From the NCBI GenBank assembly GCA_026418875.1, contig JAOAAM010000341.1:1-7207 (forward strand): a stretch of 7,207 nucleotides of DNA, given 5' to 3'. Below are positions 1-5,370 of this stretch, one piece after another. The notes beneath the pieces are model-generated. The model was not told the DNA's origin. It did no database searches and saw only the letters and a program-made list of their open reading frames with translations. The DNA is from Gemmataceae bacterium. GTDB lineage: Bacteria; Planctomycetota; Planctomycetia; Gemmatales; Gemmataceae. The first letter of the stretch is position 1. Each line of letters begins with the position of its first letter. The position numbers and the translations under genes are program-made.

Positions 1-273
1 GGGCCCCGGCCCCCCCCTCCCCGCCTGCATCCGGAAGAACTGGCGAAACGTGCCGTCGACCCCGCCCGGCTTCAGCCCGATCTCTTTAAAACGGTTCTCA
101 ATAAAGTCCGCCGCCCGGAACAACCCTTGAGTCGCCGCACCTCGTCCCTCACATTCATCAGAGGTGAGGTAAGTCAAGTCGGAGCGTAACCGACTCTCGG
201 CACCATCGTCGGCCAGCAACCAAGGCGAGCCGACGACGACCACGGCGACGAACAAACTTCGACGCAAAGACAT
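1..273 (-). CDS. Exported M28-family metallopeptidase, N-terminal fragment (runs off left edge)
   Basis: The minus strand is open from an ATG at 273-271 to the window edge, giving 91 residues. Residues 1-21 form a signal peptide: MSLRR, then a hydrophobic core rich in Val, then LLA. The mature part has SDECEGRG (38-45), which matches the (A/T)SDExEGRG signature at the start of many secreted M28 aminopeptidase-like proteins. It is followed by an amphipathic helix and EIGLKPGG (64-71), where the family usually has a GLxPxG turn. The zinc ligands would lie beyond the edge, so activity cannot be judged. A GAGG ribosome site (284-281) sits 7 nt before the ATG and supports this start. The last residues (about 83-91) are Gly/Pro-rich, from a run of G and C at the very edge. 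Expected role: zinc-dependent peptidase in the periplasm or on the cell surface. The family call rests on the N-terminal signature only. Confidence 0.75.
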   Translation of the reverse strand, partial: MSLRRSLFVAVVVVGSPWLLADDGAESRLRSDLTYLTSDECEGRGAATQGLFRAADFIENRFKEIGLKPGGVDGTFRQFFRMQAGRGGPGP

Positions 274-339
274 AGACAAACCTCGGAAAGGATGGGCGTG
301 ACCGCGGAGTGACGGAACCATAGTGTCAGGTTAGGTTTC

Positions 340-354
340 GATCGGCGACCGATC
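340..354. repeat. Short inverted repeat upstream of the M28 peptidase gene
   Basis: GATCGG at 340-345 and CCGATC at 349-354 are perfect 6-bp arms around a 3-nt centre. The repeat lies 67 bp upstream of the peptidase start, in the only region where its promoter could be. It could be an operator, but arms this short can occur by chance. I saw no convincing -35/-10 pair for this gene. Confidence 0.25.
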
Positions 355-372
355 AAGGAACGACCCCGGGAC

Positions 373-414
373 AAAAAAAGACACGCCAGGGAGGGCCAAT
401 TCTCCCCGGCGTGT
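373..414 (-). terminator. Rho-independent terminator of the peptidyl-prolyl isomerase gene
   Basis: On the minus strand a 13-bp stem (arms 402-414 and 381-393, with a single G-U wobble) encloses an 8-nt loop. One base after the stem comes a run of seven T (minus strand of 373-379). It begins 22 bp after the stop codon of the isomerase gene at 437. This textbook intrinsic terminator isolates that gene from the M28 peptidase gene downstream. Confidence 0.9.
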
Positions 415-436
415 GCCCTGCGTTCCCCTCGGTCGA

Positions 437-1366
437 TCACTTCATCAGGATCTCGACTTTCGCCTTGCGCCGCAATTCGAGCAGCAGTTTCTGCCGCATC
501 TCTTCGATGTAACTATCTCGAACGTCATCCACGACCGCGGCGAACTCGACTTTGCCACCCTCGTTCCGTTCGGTGACCAGCAGCAGATGCAGGCCGAACT
601 CCGACTCGACCACGTCGCTAACTTCGCCCGGTTTGAGAGCAAATGCCGCCTTGGCCACGCTTTCATCGAGCATCCATTTTCGGCTGACCACGCCGATGTC
701 TCCGCCCTTGGGAGCGCTGGGGCAATGACTGAATTGCCGGGCGGCTTCGGCGAAGCTGATGCTACCGGCACGAATCTTGTCACGAAGCTCATTCAACTGC
801 TGGCGGATGGCCCGGCGGTCCTCGTCGGAGGCACCTGTGGGAACCCGAATGACGATGTGGCTGAGCCGCACCGTCGTTTTCTGGAAGTACTCGATGTTCT
901 CCTGGAAATAGCGTTTCAACTCTTCATCGCTGGCCTGTTTCCGAGCATATTCGTTGTACTGCAACATGTTCTGGATACCGGCCCGGAGTTGTGCCTCCGT
1001 CTGCCGCGACTCCCGACAAAAATCAGCCAATGTGCGCCCCTGCGCTTTCAGTGATTCAGCCAAGGCACGAATTTGCTTCTCCACCTCGGCGGGGTCGATG
1101 GGCGGAGCGTGCTGGGCAAGGAACTGTTTCATCAGCCGTTCGCTGATGAGAACCTCGAGGACTTCCGTCTTGATCAACCGTTGTTGTGCTTCTGTCAGCG
1201 GGAACAGCTCTTTCGGCCGCAACGACAAAACGGCTTCGACCTCGGCCCAGGGAATGATCTCGCCATTCACGATCGCGGCGGGCCGATCCCGTGCCTCCAA
1301 ATTGCCTCCCAACAGGACGAGAGAGAGCACCGCGAGCCATCCCCGAGGAGCGTCGGCAAGGGTCAT
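437..1366 (-). CDS. Exported parvulin-type peptidyl-prolyl cis-trans isomerase (SurA/PrsA-like)
   Basis: The product is 309 residues. An N-terminal hydrophobic stretch (about 10-20) followed by NLEA (22-25) looks like a cleavable signal peptide, so the protein should act outside the cytoplasm as a folding factor. Residues 28-160 form a charged, mostly helical SurA_N-like chaperone region beginning with AAIVNGEII (30-38), a typical start in this family. Residues about 165-267 are the parvulin domain: RLSHIVIRV (167-175), FSHCPSAPKGGDIGVV (212-227) and FGLHLLLVTE (257-266) are its conserved blocks. A basic C-terminal helix follows. Translation is placed at 1366 rather than the in-frame ATG at 1396, because GGAGG lies 7 nt before 1366 and the signal peptide fits this start better. 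The gene is monocistronic: a terminator follows it, and the gene on its upstream side diverges. The family is clear, the client proteins unknown. Confidence 0.92.
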   Translation of the reverse strand: MTLADAPRGWLAVLSLVLLGGNLEARDRPAAIVNGEIIPWAEVEAVLSLRPKELFPLTEAQQRLIKTEVLEVLISERLMKQFLAQHAPPIDPAEVEKQIRALAESLKAQGRTLADFCRESRQTEAQLRAGIQNMLQYNEYARKQASDEELKRYFQENIEYFQKTTVRLSHIVIRVPTGASDEDRRAIRQQLNELRDKIRAGSISFAEAARQFSHCPSAPKGGDIGVVSRKWMLDESVAKAAFALKPGEVSDVVESEFGLHLLLVTERNEGGKVEFAAVVDDVRDSYIEEMRQKLLLELRRKAKVEILMK

Positions 1367-1373
1367 CTGGAAA

Positions 1374-1378
1374 CCTCC
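1374..1378 (-). promoter_or_regulatory. Ribosome binding site deciding the start of the isomerase gene
   Basis: The minus strand reads GGAGG here, 7 nt before the ATG at 1366. It favours that codon over the in-frame ATGs at 1387 and 1396, which lie upstream of or too close to it. Confidence 0.75.
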
Positions 1379-1403
1379 GGAAATCATGCAAGACATGGCA
1401 TAG

Positions 1404-1432
1404 GCTATGCGGTGCGTCCGTTTTCCTGTCTA
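1404..1432 (-). promoter_or_regulatory. Weak candidate promoter of the isomerase gene, overlapping a palindrome
   Basis: On the minus strand TAGACA (1432-1427) is followed after 17 nt by CATAGC (1409-1404), a weak sigma-70-like pair. The -10 position lies within a perfect palindrome, GCATAG-G-CTATGC (1398-1410), which could be an operator. The -10 match is only three of six, so this is tentative. Confidence 0.25.
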
Positions 1433-1481
1433 GCCGAGTTCCGTGGGTTCGAGCCGAGGGAAATTCGGGGTAACGCGAGAA

Positions 1482-1511
1482 TTGCCACCGACTGGGCGAA
1501 CGTGTTAAGAT
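1482..1511 (+). promoter_or_regulatory. Candidate sigma-70-type promoter of the oxidoreductase gene
   Basis: TTGCCA (1482-1487, five of six matches to the -35 consensus) and TAAGAT (1506-1511, four of six) are separated by 18 bp. They end 41 bp before the ATG at 1553, leaving a leader of roughly 35 nt that includes a pyrimidine-rich stretch and the ribosome site. It is the best promoter-like pair I found in the window. Confidence 0.4.
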
Positions 1512-1552
1512 GCCCGCAAGTTCTTCTCTCTCTTTCAACACGAGGCCCTCTC

Positions 1553-2929
1553 ATGAATCGAGGAAATCTCTCTCGTCGCGGCTTCTTGCAGCGATCGACG
1601 TTGGCCCTCACGGCCGCCGGACTGCCCCTCTGGCATGTGCGGGAAGTGCTCGCCCGGGAGGAAGACAAGGCAGCAAGCAAGGAAGACGACGTTCTGAAGG
1701 TCGGGATCATCGGTATCGGCAGCCAAGGCGGCCCGCAGGCACGGGGCAGCCGGATGCAGAGCCGGGCCAGGCAATTGATCGGCGATGTCTTGAGGCTGAA
1801 TCGCAAGAACATTCGTTTCACCGCCGTCTGCGACGTGGACGCCCGTCACTTGGAAGAGGGGGCCGAAGCCCTGAAGCGCATGGGGCACGACGTCAAAGCC
1901 TATAAGGACTACCGCGAACTCAACGACAGCCGGGACGTGGATGTCGTCTTCGTCTCCACCCCGGATCACTGGCATGCCCTTTGCGCGATCGACGCCTTGA
2001 AGAAAGGGAAACACGTCTATTGCGAGAAGCCCCTCACCCTGACGGTCGCGGAAGCCAAGGCCATCGTGCAGGTGGCCGAGAAGACCGGAAAGGTATTCCA
2101 AACTGGAAACCAACAGCGGAGCGATTACAACGGACGTTTCCGGTTGGCGTGCGAACTGATTCGGAACGGTCGGATTGGGAAGGTCAAGCGGATCGAGGCT
2201 CGAATCAACGACAATCCCCAAAGCGACTCGCTGCCGGCGGTCACCCCTCCGCCGGAATTGGATTGGGACTTCTGGCTGGGGCCGACGCCCAAGACGGATT
2301 ACCTGTTCAAGGAGGCCAACGGCCGGGTGATGACGAACTGCCACTACGAATTCCGCTGGTGGTACACCTGGTCGGGCGGGAAATTGACGGACTGGGGTGC
2401 CCATCACATCGACATCGGCCAATGGGCGCTGGACAAGGATTTTGATGGCCCGGTTTCGGTCCACGCCGTCGGCAGCCCGCCGAACCCCGCGCCGAATTCC
2501 TACTCCTGCCACAAGGACTTCGACGTGACGTACACCTACGCCGACGGCACGGAAATGATCGCCACGAGCAAGGGCGAAAATGGGGTGATGTTCACGGGAG
2601 AAGATGGCCGCTGGCTCTTCGTCAGCCGGGGCAAACTCGAAGCTAGCGACAAGAAGATCATCGAAGAGCCGCTCCCGAGCAACGCCATCCGGCTGCCGGT
2701 CTCGGGCGGGCACATGTTCAACTTCTTCGACTGCATCCGAACGGGCAACAAGCCGATTTGCCATGCCGGCGTCGGAGCCAGCTCGGTAATCGTCTGCCAC
2801 ATCGGCGTCATCGCTTTGCGCTTGGGCAAGAAATTGAAGTGGGACCCGAAGGCGCACCAATTCGATGATGCTGCGGCGAACGCCATGCTGTCGCGGGAAT
2901 ACCGTGCCCCGTGGAAGTTGGAGGTTTGA
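1553..2929 (+). CDS. Tat-exported Gfo/Idh/MocA-family NAD(P)-dependent oxidoreductase
   Basis: The product is 458 residues. SRRGFLQ (7-13) followed by a hydrophobic stretch (15-25) is a twin-arginine signal, so the protein should be exported folded with its cofactor. KVGIIGIGSQGG (49-60) is the Rossmann dinucleotide-binding loop, VVFVSTPDHWHA (131-142) the following strand and turn, and CEKPLTLT (157-164) the conserved EKP motif whose lysine is catalytic in the family. The C-terminal substrate domain has LTDWGAHHIDIGQWAL (278-293), with the paired histidines expected near the active site, and HMFNFFDCIRTG (387-398). Planctomycetes carry many such exported paralogs, thought to oxidise sugars or cyclitols; the substrate cannot be named here. 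The start at 1553 has GAGG 7 nt upstream and places the Tat motif correctly. The frame stays open far upstream (from 1073), but that part is antisense to the isomerase gene and not a likely coding extension. Confidence 0.93.
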   Translation: MNRGNLSRRGFLQRSTLALTAAGLPLWHVREVLAREEDKAASKEDDVLKVGIIGIGSQGGPQARGSRMQSRARQLIGDVLRLNRKNIRFTAVCDVDARHLEEGAEALKRMGHDVKAYKDYRELNDSRDVDVVFVSTPDHWHALCAIDALKKGKHVYCEKPLTLTVAEAKAIVQVAEKTGKVFQTGNQQRSDYNGRFRLACELIRNGRIGKVKRIEARINDNPQSDSLPAVTPPPELDWDFWLGPTPKTDYLFKEANGRVMTNCHYEFRWWYTWSGGKLTDWGAHHIDIGQWALDKDFDGPVSVHAVGSPPNPAPNSYSCHKDFDVTYTYADGTEMIATSKGENGVMFTGEDGRWLFVSRGKLEASDKKIIEEPLPSNAIRLPVSGGHMFNFFDCIRTGNKPICHAGVGASSVIVCHIGVIALRLGKKLKWDPKAHQFDDAAANAMLSREYRAPWKLEV

Positions 2930-2959
2930 GCAGACTTTGGAGGGCTGAGCGGACGCATC

Positions 2960-3004
2960 GACCGGCGGGAGATTCCTGTGGCGAATGCCCGCCGGTCTTC
3001 TCTC
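2960..3004 (+). terminator. Candidate terminator hairpin after the oxidoreductase gene
   Basis: Ten-base arms GACCGGCGGG (2960-2969) and CCCGCCGGTC (2988-2997) pair perfectly. The 18-nt loop can add an inner ATTC/GAAT helix (2972-2975 with 2983-2986). The stem is followed by TTCTCTCT, pyrimidine-rich but not an uninterrupted U-run, so termination may be partial. It lies 30 bp after the oxidoreductase stop and 31 bp before the next start. Confidence 0.55.
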
Positions 3005-3028
3005 TGGATCGCGGTGGGGTTACGTATC

Positions 3029-3538
3029 ATGTCGCAGCCGCGATCGACTTGGACTCAATTGAGCGACGAGCAACTGCTCGCCCAGTGTGCGGTGGACACC
3101 TACCGAGCCAGCGGACCGGGCGGTCAGAAGCGGAACAAGACCAGCTCGGCGGTGCGGCTCCGGCACACGCCGACCGGAATCATCGTCATTGCGGAAGAAA
3201 GCCGATCACAGCACGAGAACCGCGCCAAGGCCCTGCGCCGGCTCCGCCGGGCACTGTACCTCCAACTCCGAGAGCCGCCCAATTCCCAGGATGAATCGTG
3301 GCAGTCCGCAATGCGCGATGGTCGAGTGGAGGTGACGCACCGCGACCCGCGGTATTGGCCGATTGTCGGAATCGCCTTGGACGCCCTATACTCTGAAGAG
3401 GGACGCGTCCGAGATGCCGCCGAGCGGCTCGGCATCACGACGGGCAATCTGCTGCAAGTGTTGGAGATGGACCCGCGAGCCTGGCAGCAGGCGAATGTAC
3501 TGCGTGCTCGCTTTGGACACAAGCCACTCAAGAGTTGA
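3029..3538 (+). CDS. Peptide chain release factor-like (GGQ) protein with helix-turn-helix-like C-terminus
   Basis: The product is 169 residues. Residues about 11-72 are a class-I release factor catalytic domain: [20 protein letters not shown] (25-44) holds the GGQ (31-33) that enters the peptidyl transferase centre to hydrolyse peptidyl-tRNA, and [12 protein letters not shown] (58-69) is the matching end block. There is no codon-recognition domain, so it resembles the rescue factors ArfB/YaeJ and RF-H rather than RF1/RF2. Unlike ArfB it lacks a long Lys/Arg-rich tail. Instead residues 105-169 carry [22 protein letters not shown] (125-146), which has the spacing of a helix-turn-helix. The ATG at 3029 is preferred. 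A GTG at 2978 has a GGGAG site but lies inside the hairpin at 2960-2997 and would add 17 residues unlike the family. The ribosome site before 3029 (GGTGGGG, 9 nt) is mediocre. It is the first gene of a four-gene cluster. Rescue function is inferred. Confidence 0.85.
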   Translation: MSQPRSTWTQLSDEQLLAQCAVDTYRASGPGGQKRNKTSSAVRLRHTPTGIIVIAEESRSQHENRAKALRRLRRALYLQLREPPNSQDESWQSAMRDGRVEVTHRDPRYWPIVGIALDALYSEEGRVRDAAERLGITTGNLLQVLEMDPRAWQQANVLRARFGHKPLKS

Positions 3539-3545
3539 GGGCCGC

Positions 3546-3998
3546 ATGCCCGCCCCCGAGAATTTCAGTTGGATTGACGAACCGCGCCTGGCGGCCCATG
3601 CCCTACCGCACTCCGTCGATGAACTGGTCTGGTTGCGCCAGCAGGGCATCGAACTGGTCATCACCCTGACCGAGAACCCGCTGCGGCGGGAATGGCTCGC
3701 CGACGCCAGTCTGCTCGGGATGCACGTCCCCATCGAGGACATGGAACCGCCCACCATCGAGCAGGTGCAACAGATCATCTCGGGCATCAAGAAAGCCCAC
3801 GAACGCGGCATGGGTGTCTCCATCCATTGCCACTTCGGGCGTGGTCGAACGGGGACGATCCTGGCCTGTTGGTTCGTCGAGCACGGGATGCCTGCGGGGC
3901 AAGCGGTGCGGCATGTCCGCAGGCTGCGACCCGGTTCCGTCGAAACCCCCGAGCAGGAAGAGCTTGTCGCGGCCTTTGAAACGACCCTCCGTCCATGA
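3546..3998 (+). CDS. Atypical dual-specificity (tyrosine) protein phosphatase, DUSP23/VHZ-like
   Basis: The product is 150 residues. The signature loop IHCHFGRGRTGT (93-104) is HCx5R(T/S)G, with nucleophile Cys95 and phosphate-binding Arg101. Asp65 in PIEDMEPPT (62-70) is placed as the general acid. The whole length looks like the human atypical phosphatase DUSP23 (VHZ), also 150 residues as I recall it: NFSW near the N-terminus (6-9), RLA and ALP (14-16, 19-21), LTEN (41-44), and RRLRPGSVETPEQEE (125-139), which matches DUSP23's RRLRPGSIETYEQEK. It should be a soluble cytoplasmic phosphatase; whether it acts on phosphoprotein or another phosphoester is not evident. It starts 7 bp after the release-factor-like gene, with GAGGG overlapping that stop codon, and its TGA overlaps the ATG of the next gene (ATGA at 3995-3998). 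No lesion is seen. Confidence 0.9.
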   Translation: MPAPENFSWIDEPRLAAHALPHSVDELVWLRQQGIELVITLTENPLRREWLADASLLGMHVPIEDMEPPTIEQVQQIISGIKKAHERGMGVSIHCHFGRGRTGTILACWFVEHGMPAGQAVRHVRRLRPGSVETPEQEELVAAFETTLRP

Positions 3999-4807
3999 AG
4001 CCGTGCATCAGCCAAGCCTCGTGCATGCCTGCCCCGTTTTGGGAGGACGTGGAAGGCTTCGTCGCCGGCGGCATCTCCGCCATCGAGGTCTGGCTGACCA
4101 AACTGGAAAATGAACTCCAGAAAACCTCGCCCCGCGACTTGAAGGCTCGCCTCGCCGATCGAGGGGTGACCCTCGCCGCCGCCAGTTACCAGGGCGGGCT
4201 GCTCCTCTCCCAAGGGGAGGCACGCAAGGCCCACTTCGACCATTTCAAACGGCGGCTGGATCTGTGTTCCCAATTCGACATCCGCACCCTGCTCGTCGTC
4301 GCTGACTTCTCTCACAGCGTGACGCCGACAGACCTGGAGCGGGCCGTCGTGTCGCTGCGGCAGGCGGCGCAATGGGCCGATGCTTTCGGCGTCCAGTTGG
4401 CTTTGGAGTTCCGCGGTTCCGATGCCTTTTGTTCGAACCTGGAGACGGCCCTGCTTTTGATCGAGCACTGCGGCGAGAAAAACGTCGGCGTGAATCTCGA
4501 CATCTTCCACTACTACAAAGGCCCCAGTAAACTCGAAGACCTCGCCCGATTGACACGTGAACGACTCGCCTTCGTTCAACTCTGTGATGTTGCTGGCGTT
4601 CCGCGCGAGTTGATGTCAGATACCGACCGCATACTGCCCGGTGAGGGGGATTTTCACCTCGAGCCGATCGTCCGACGATTGCGTGAAATCGGGTACGATG
4701 GCTGGGTTTCGCTGGAGGTGATGAATCCGATATTCTGGCAATCGAAGCCGAACCAGGTCGCGGAACTTGGCTCCGCCGCTTTAAAGCGTGTTTTGGAGAC
4801 CCGATGA
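3995..4807 (+). CDS. Sugar phosphate isomerase/epimerase-like TIM-barrel protein
   Basis: The product is 270 residues, the usual length for the xylose isomerase-like (AP_endonuc_2) TIM-barrel family. Candidate divalent-metal ligands sit at strand ends: Glu138 in LALEFRG (135-141), Asp169 in GVNLDIFHYYKG (165-176) with His172 nearby, Gln195 or Asp198 in FVQLCDVAG (193-201), and Glu241 in WVSLEVMNP (237-245). RILPGEGDF (212-220) is the conserved loop before the last helices. There is no signal peptide, so it is cytoplasmic. Relatives interconvert ketoses or inosose-type sugars; the substrate is unknown here. Its ATG overlaps the phosphatase stop by 4 bp and no clear Shine-Dalgarno precedes it, which suggests translational coupling. 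Its TGA in turn overlaps the ATG of the following gene (4804-4807). Confidence 0.9.
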   Translation: MKPCISQASCMPAPFWEDVEGFVAGGISAIEVWLTKLENELQKTSPRDLKARLADRGVTLAAASYQGGLLLSQGEARKAHFDHFKRRLDLCSQFDIRTLLVVADFSHSVTPTDLERAVVSLRQAAQWADAFGVQLALEFRGSDAFCSNLETALLLIEHCGEKNVGVNLDIFHYYKGPSKLEDLARLTRERLAFVQLCDVAGVPRELMSDTDRILPGEGDFHLEPIVRRLREIGYDGWVSLEVMNPIFWQSKPNQVAELGSAALKRVLETR

Positions 4808-5346
4808 AACCGACGGATGAGCCGCTGGACGACTTGCAGTTTCTCCGGGCCGACGGTTCGATTTGCCGCCTGACGGAGTTCGCCGGCCGACCGGTGTTGC
4901 TGATCTTCCTCCGACACCTCGCTTGAATCGCCTGCCAGGCACACCTCGGGGAGGTGCAGAAACGCTGGGATGACTTCGTGGCAACGGGTGCGGCGGTCCT
5001 TGCCGTCGCGCACTCATCGCTCCAGGTACTTCGCGAGTATCTCAAAACCAGGTCGTGGAGCTTCGAGGTCGTGACCGATCCGGATCGCGCGGCCTACTCG
5101 CGGTTGGAGTTGGGCCGGGCTGCCGTGTGGGACTACTTTCGGCCCAAGGTGTTGGCTGGTTATCTCCGCGCTGTTTCGCAAGGTTGGCGGGTGCGGCGTC
5201 CTTACGGCGGCGAAGATCTACACCAACTTGGGGGCGATTTCGTCCTCGACCGGCAACATCGGCTCCGGTTCGCCTGGCGCTCCGCCGATCCCACGGATCG
5301 CCCCTCTGCCGAACAACTTCTCGAAGCGATTCGCACCGCGGTTTGA
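4804..5346 (+). CDS. Putative selenoprotein: AhpC/TSA (PRXL2-like) thioredoxin-fold redox enzyme, in-frame UGA read as Sec41
   Basis: Read through one TGA (4924-4926), the frame encodes 180 residues. DLQFLRADGS (10-19) and the strand RPVLLIFLRHLA (29-40) are typical of the peroxiredoxin-like AhpC/TSA family (compare PRXL2A/FAM213A, which has a Cys-x-x-Cys after a similar strand). Codon 41 is TGA exactly where the first redox Cys should be, followed by I-A-Cys44, so the active site becomes Sec-x-x-Cys. The fold continues without damage: AAVLAVAHSS (63-72), FEVVTDPDRAAYSRLELGR (87-105), LGGDFVLDR (142-150) and a C-terminal helix DRPSAEQLLEAI (165-176). GGAG lies 5 nt before the ATG at 4804, which overlaps the previous stop. 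An alternative GTG start at 4954 would remove the active-site strand and Cys44. Expected role: cytoplasmic thiol or peroxide reduction. The alternative is a nonsense-mutated pseudogene, but the TGA position, intact remainder and following hairpin favour recoding. Confidence 0.82.
4924..4926 (+). other. In-frame UGA, predicted selenocysteine codon
   Basis: This TGA is codon 41 of the frame starting at 4804. It occupies the position of the first cysteine in FLRHLA-C-x-x-C, the redox motif of the family, while the second cysteine (TGC, 4933-4935 when read in frame) is intact. It is the only internal stop in the gene. Confidence 0.72.
4935..4968 (+). promoter_or_regulatory. Candidate bacterial SECIS element
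   Basis: CACCTC (4942-4947) pairs with GAGGTG (4951-4956) around a GGG loop (4948-4950); CCAG (4935-4938) and CTGG (4965-4968) can add a lower helix across an internal loop. The first loop G is 22 nt after the UGA. From memory, bacterial SECIS models require a short stem-loop with G in the first two loop positions roughly 16-37 nt from the UGA, to bind the elongation factor SelB. This hairpin fits, though its loop is at the small end. It lies wholly inside the coding region, as usual in bacteria. Confidence 0.6.
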
Positions 5347-5370
5347 ATGCTGCCCTGAGGCGACCGTAGG

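Noticed and set aside
1..27. G/C homopolymer-rich edge as a possible repeat or assembly artefact
   Set aside because: The frame of the M28 gene stays open through it and encodes a plausible Gly/Pro-rich linker, so there is no direct sign of error.
174..440. 88-residue minus-strand ORF over the left intergenic region
   Set aside because: It runs through the terminator hairpin and the ribosome site of the M28 gene, in a different frame from that gene's signal peptide and EGRG motif.
1535..2860. Long 441-residue minus-strand ORF
   Set aside because: It is antisense to the well-supported oxidoreductase gene, has no recognisable domain, and is the usual shadow produced by GC-biased codon use.
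2978..3028. GTG start at 2978 for the release-factor-like gene
   Set aside because: It adds 17 residues with no family similarity and lies in a strong hairpin; the ATG at 3029 gives a normal N-terminus.
3386..4579. Long 397-residue minus-strand ORF
   Set aside because: It lies opposite the phosphatase and isomerase genes, shows no family motifs, and is a codon-bias shadow.
4924..4926. TGA taken as an ordinary stop, making the gene a pseudogene or two separate ORFs
   Set aside because: The stop falls on the redox Cys position, the remainder of the frame is intact with family motifs, and a suitable hairpin follows. The pseudogene reading remains the main alternative and depends on whether sel genes exist in the genome.
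4954..5346. A 130-residue ORF starting at GTG 4954
   Set aside because: It begins inside the fold and lacks the first strand and the active site. The coding signal extends upstream in the same frame to the ATG at 4804 with a ribosome site.
5347..5370. Possible bidirectional terminator between the convergent genes
   Set aside because: No stem with an adjacent T-run could be found in the 24-bp gap or just beside it.
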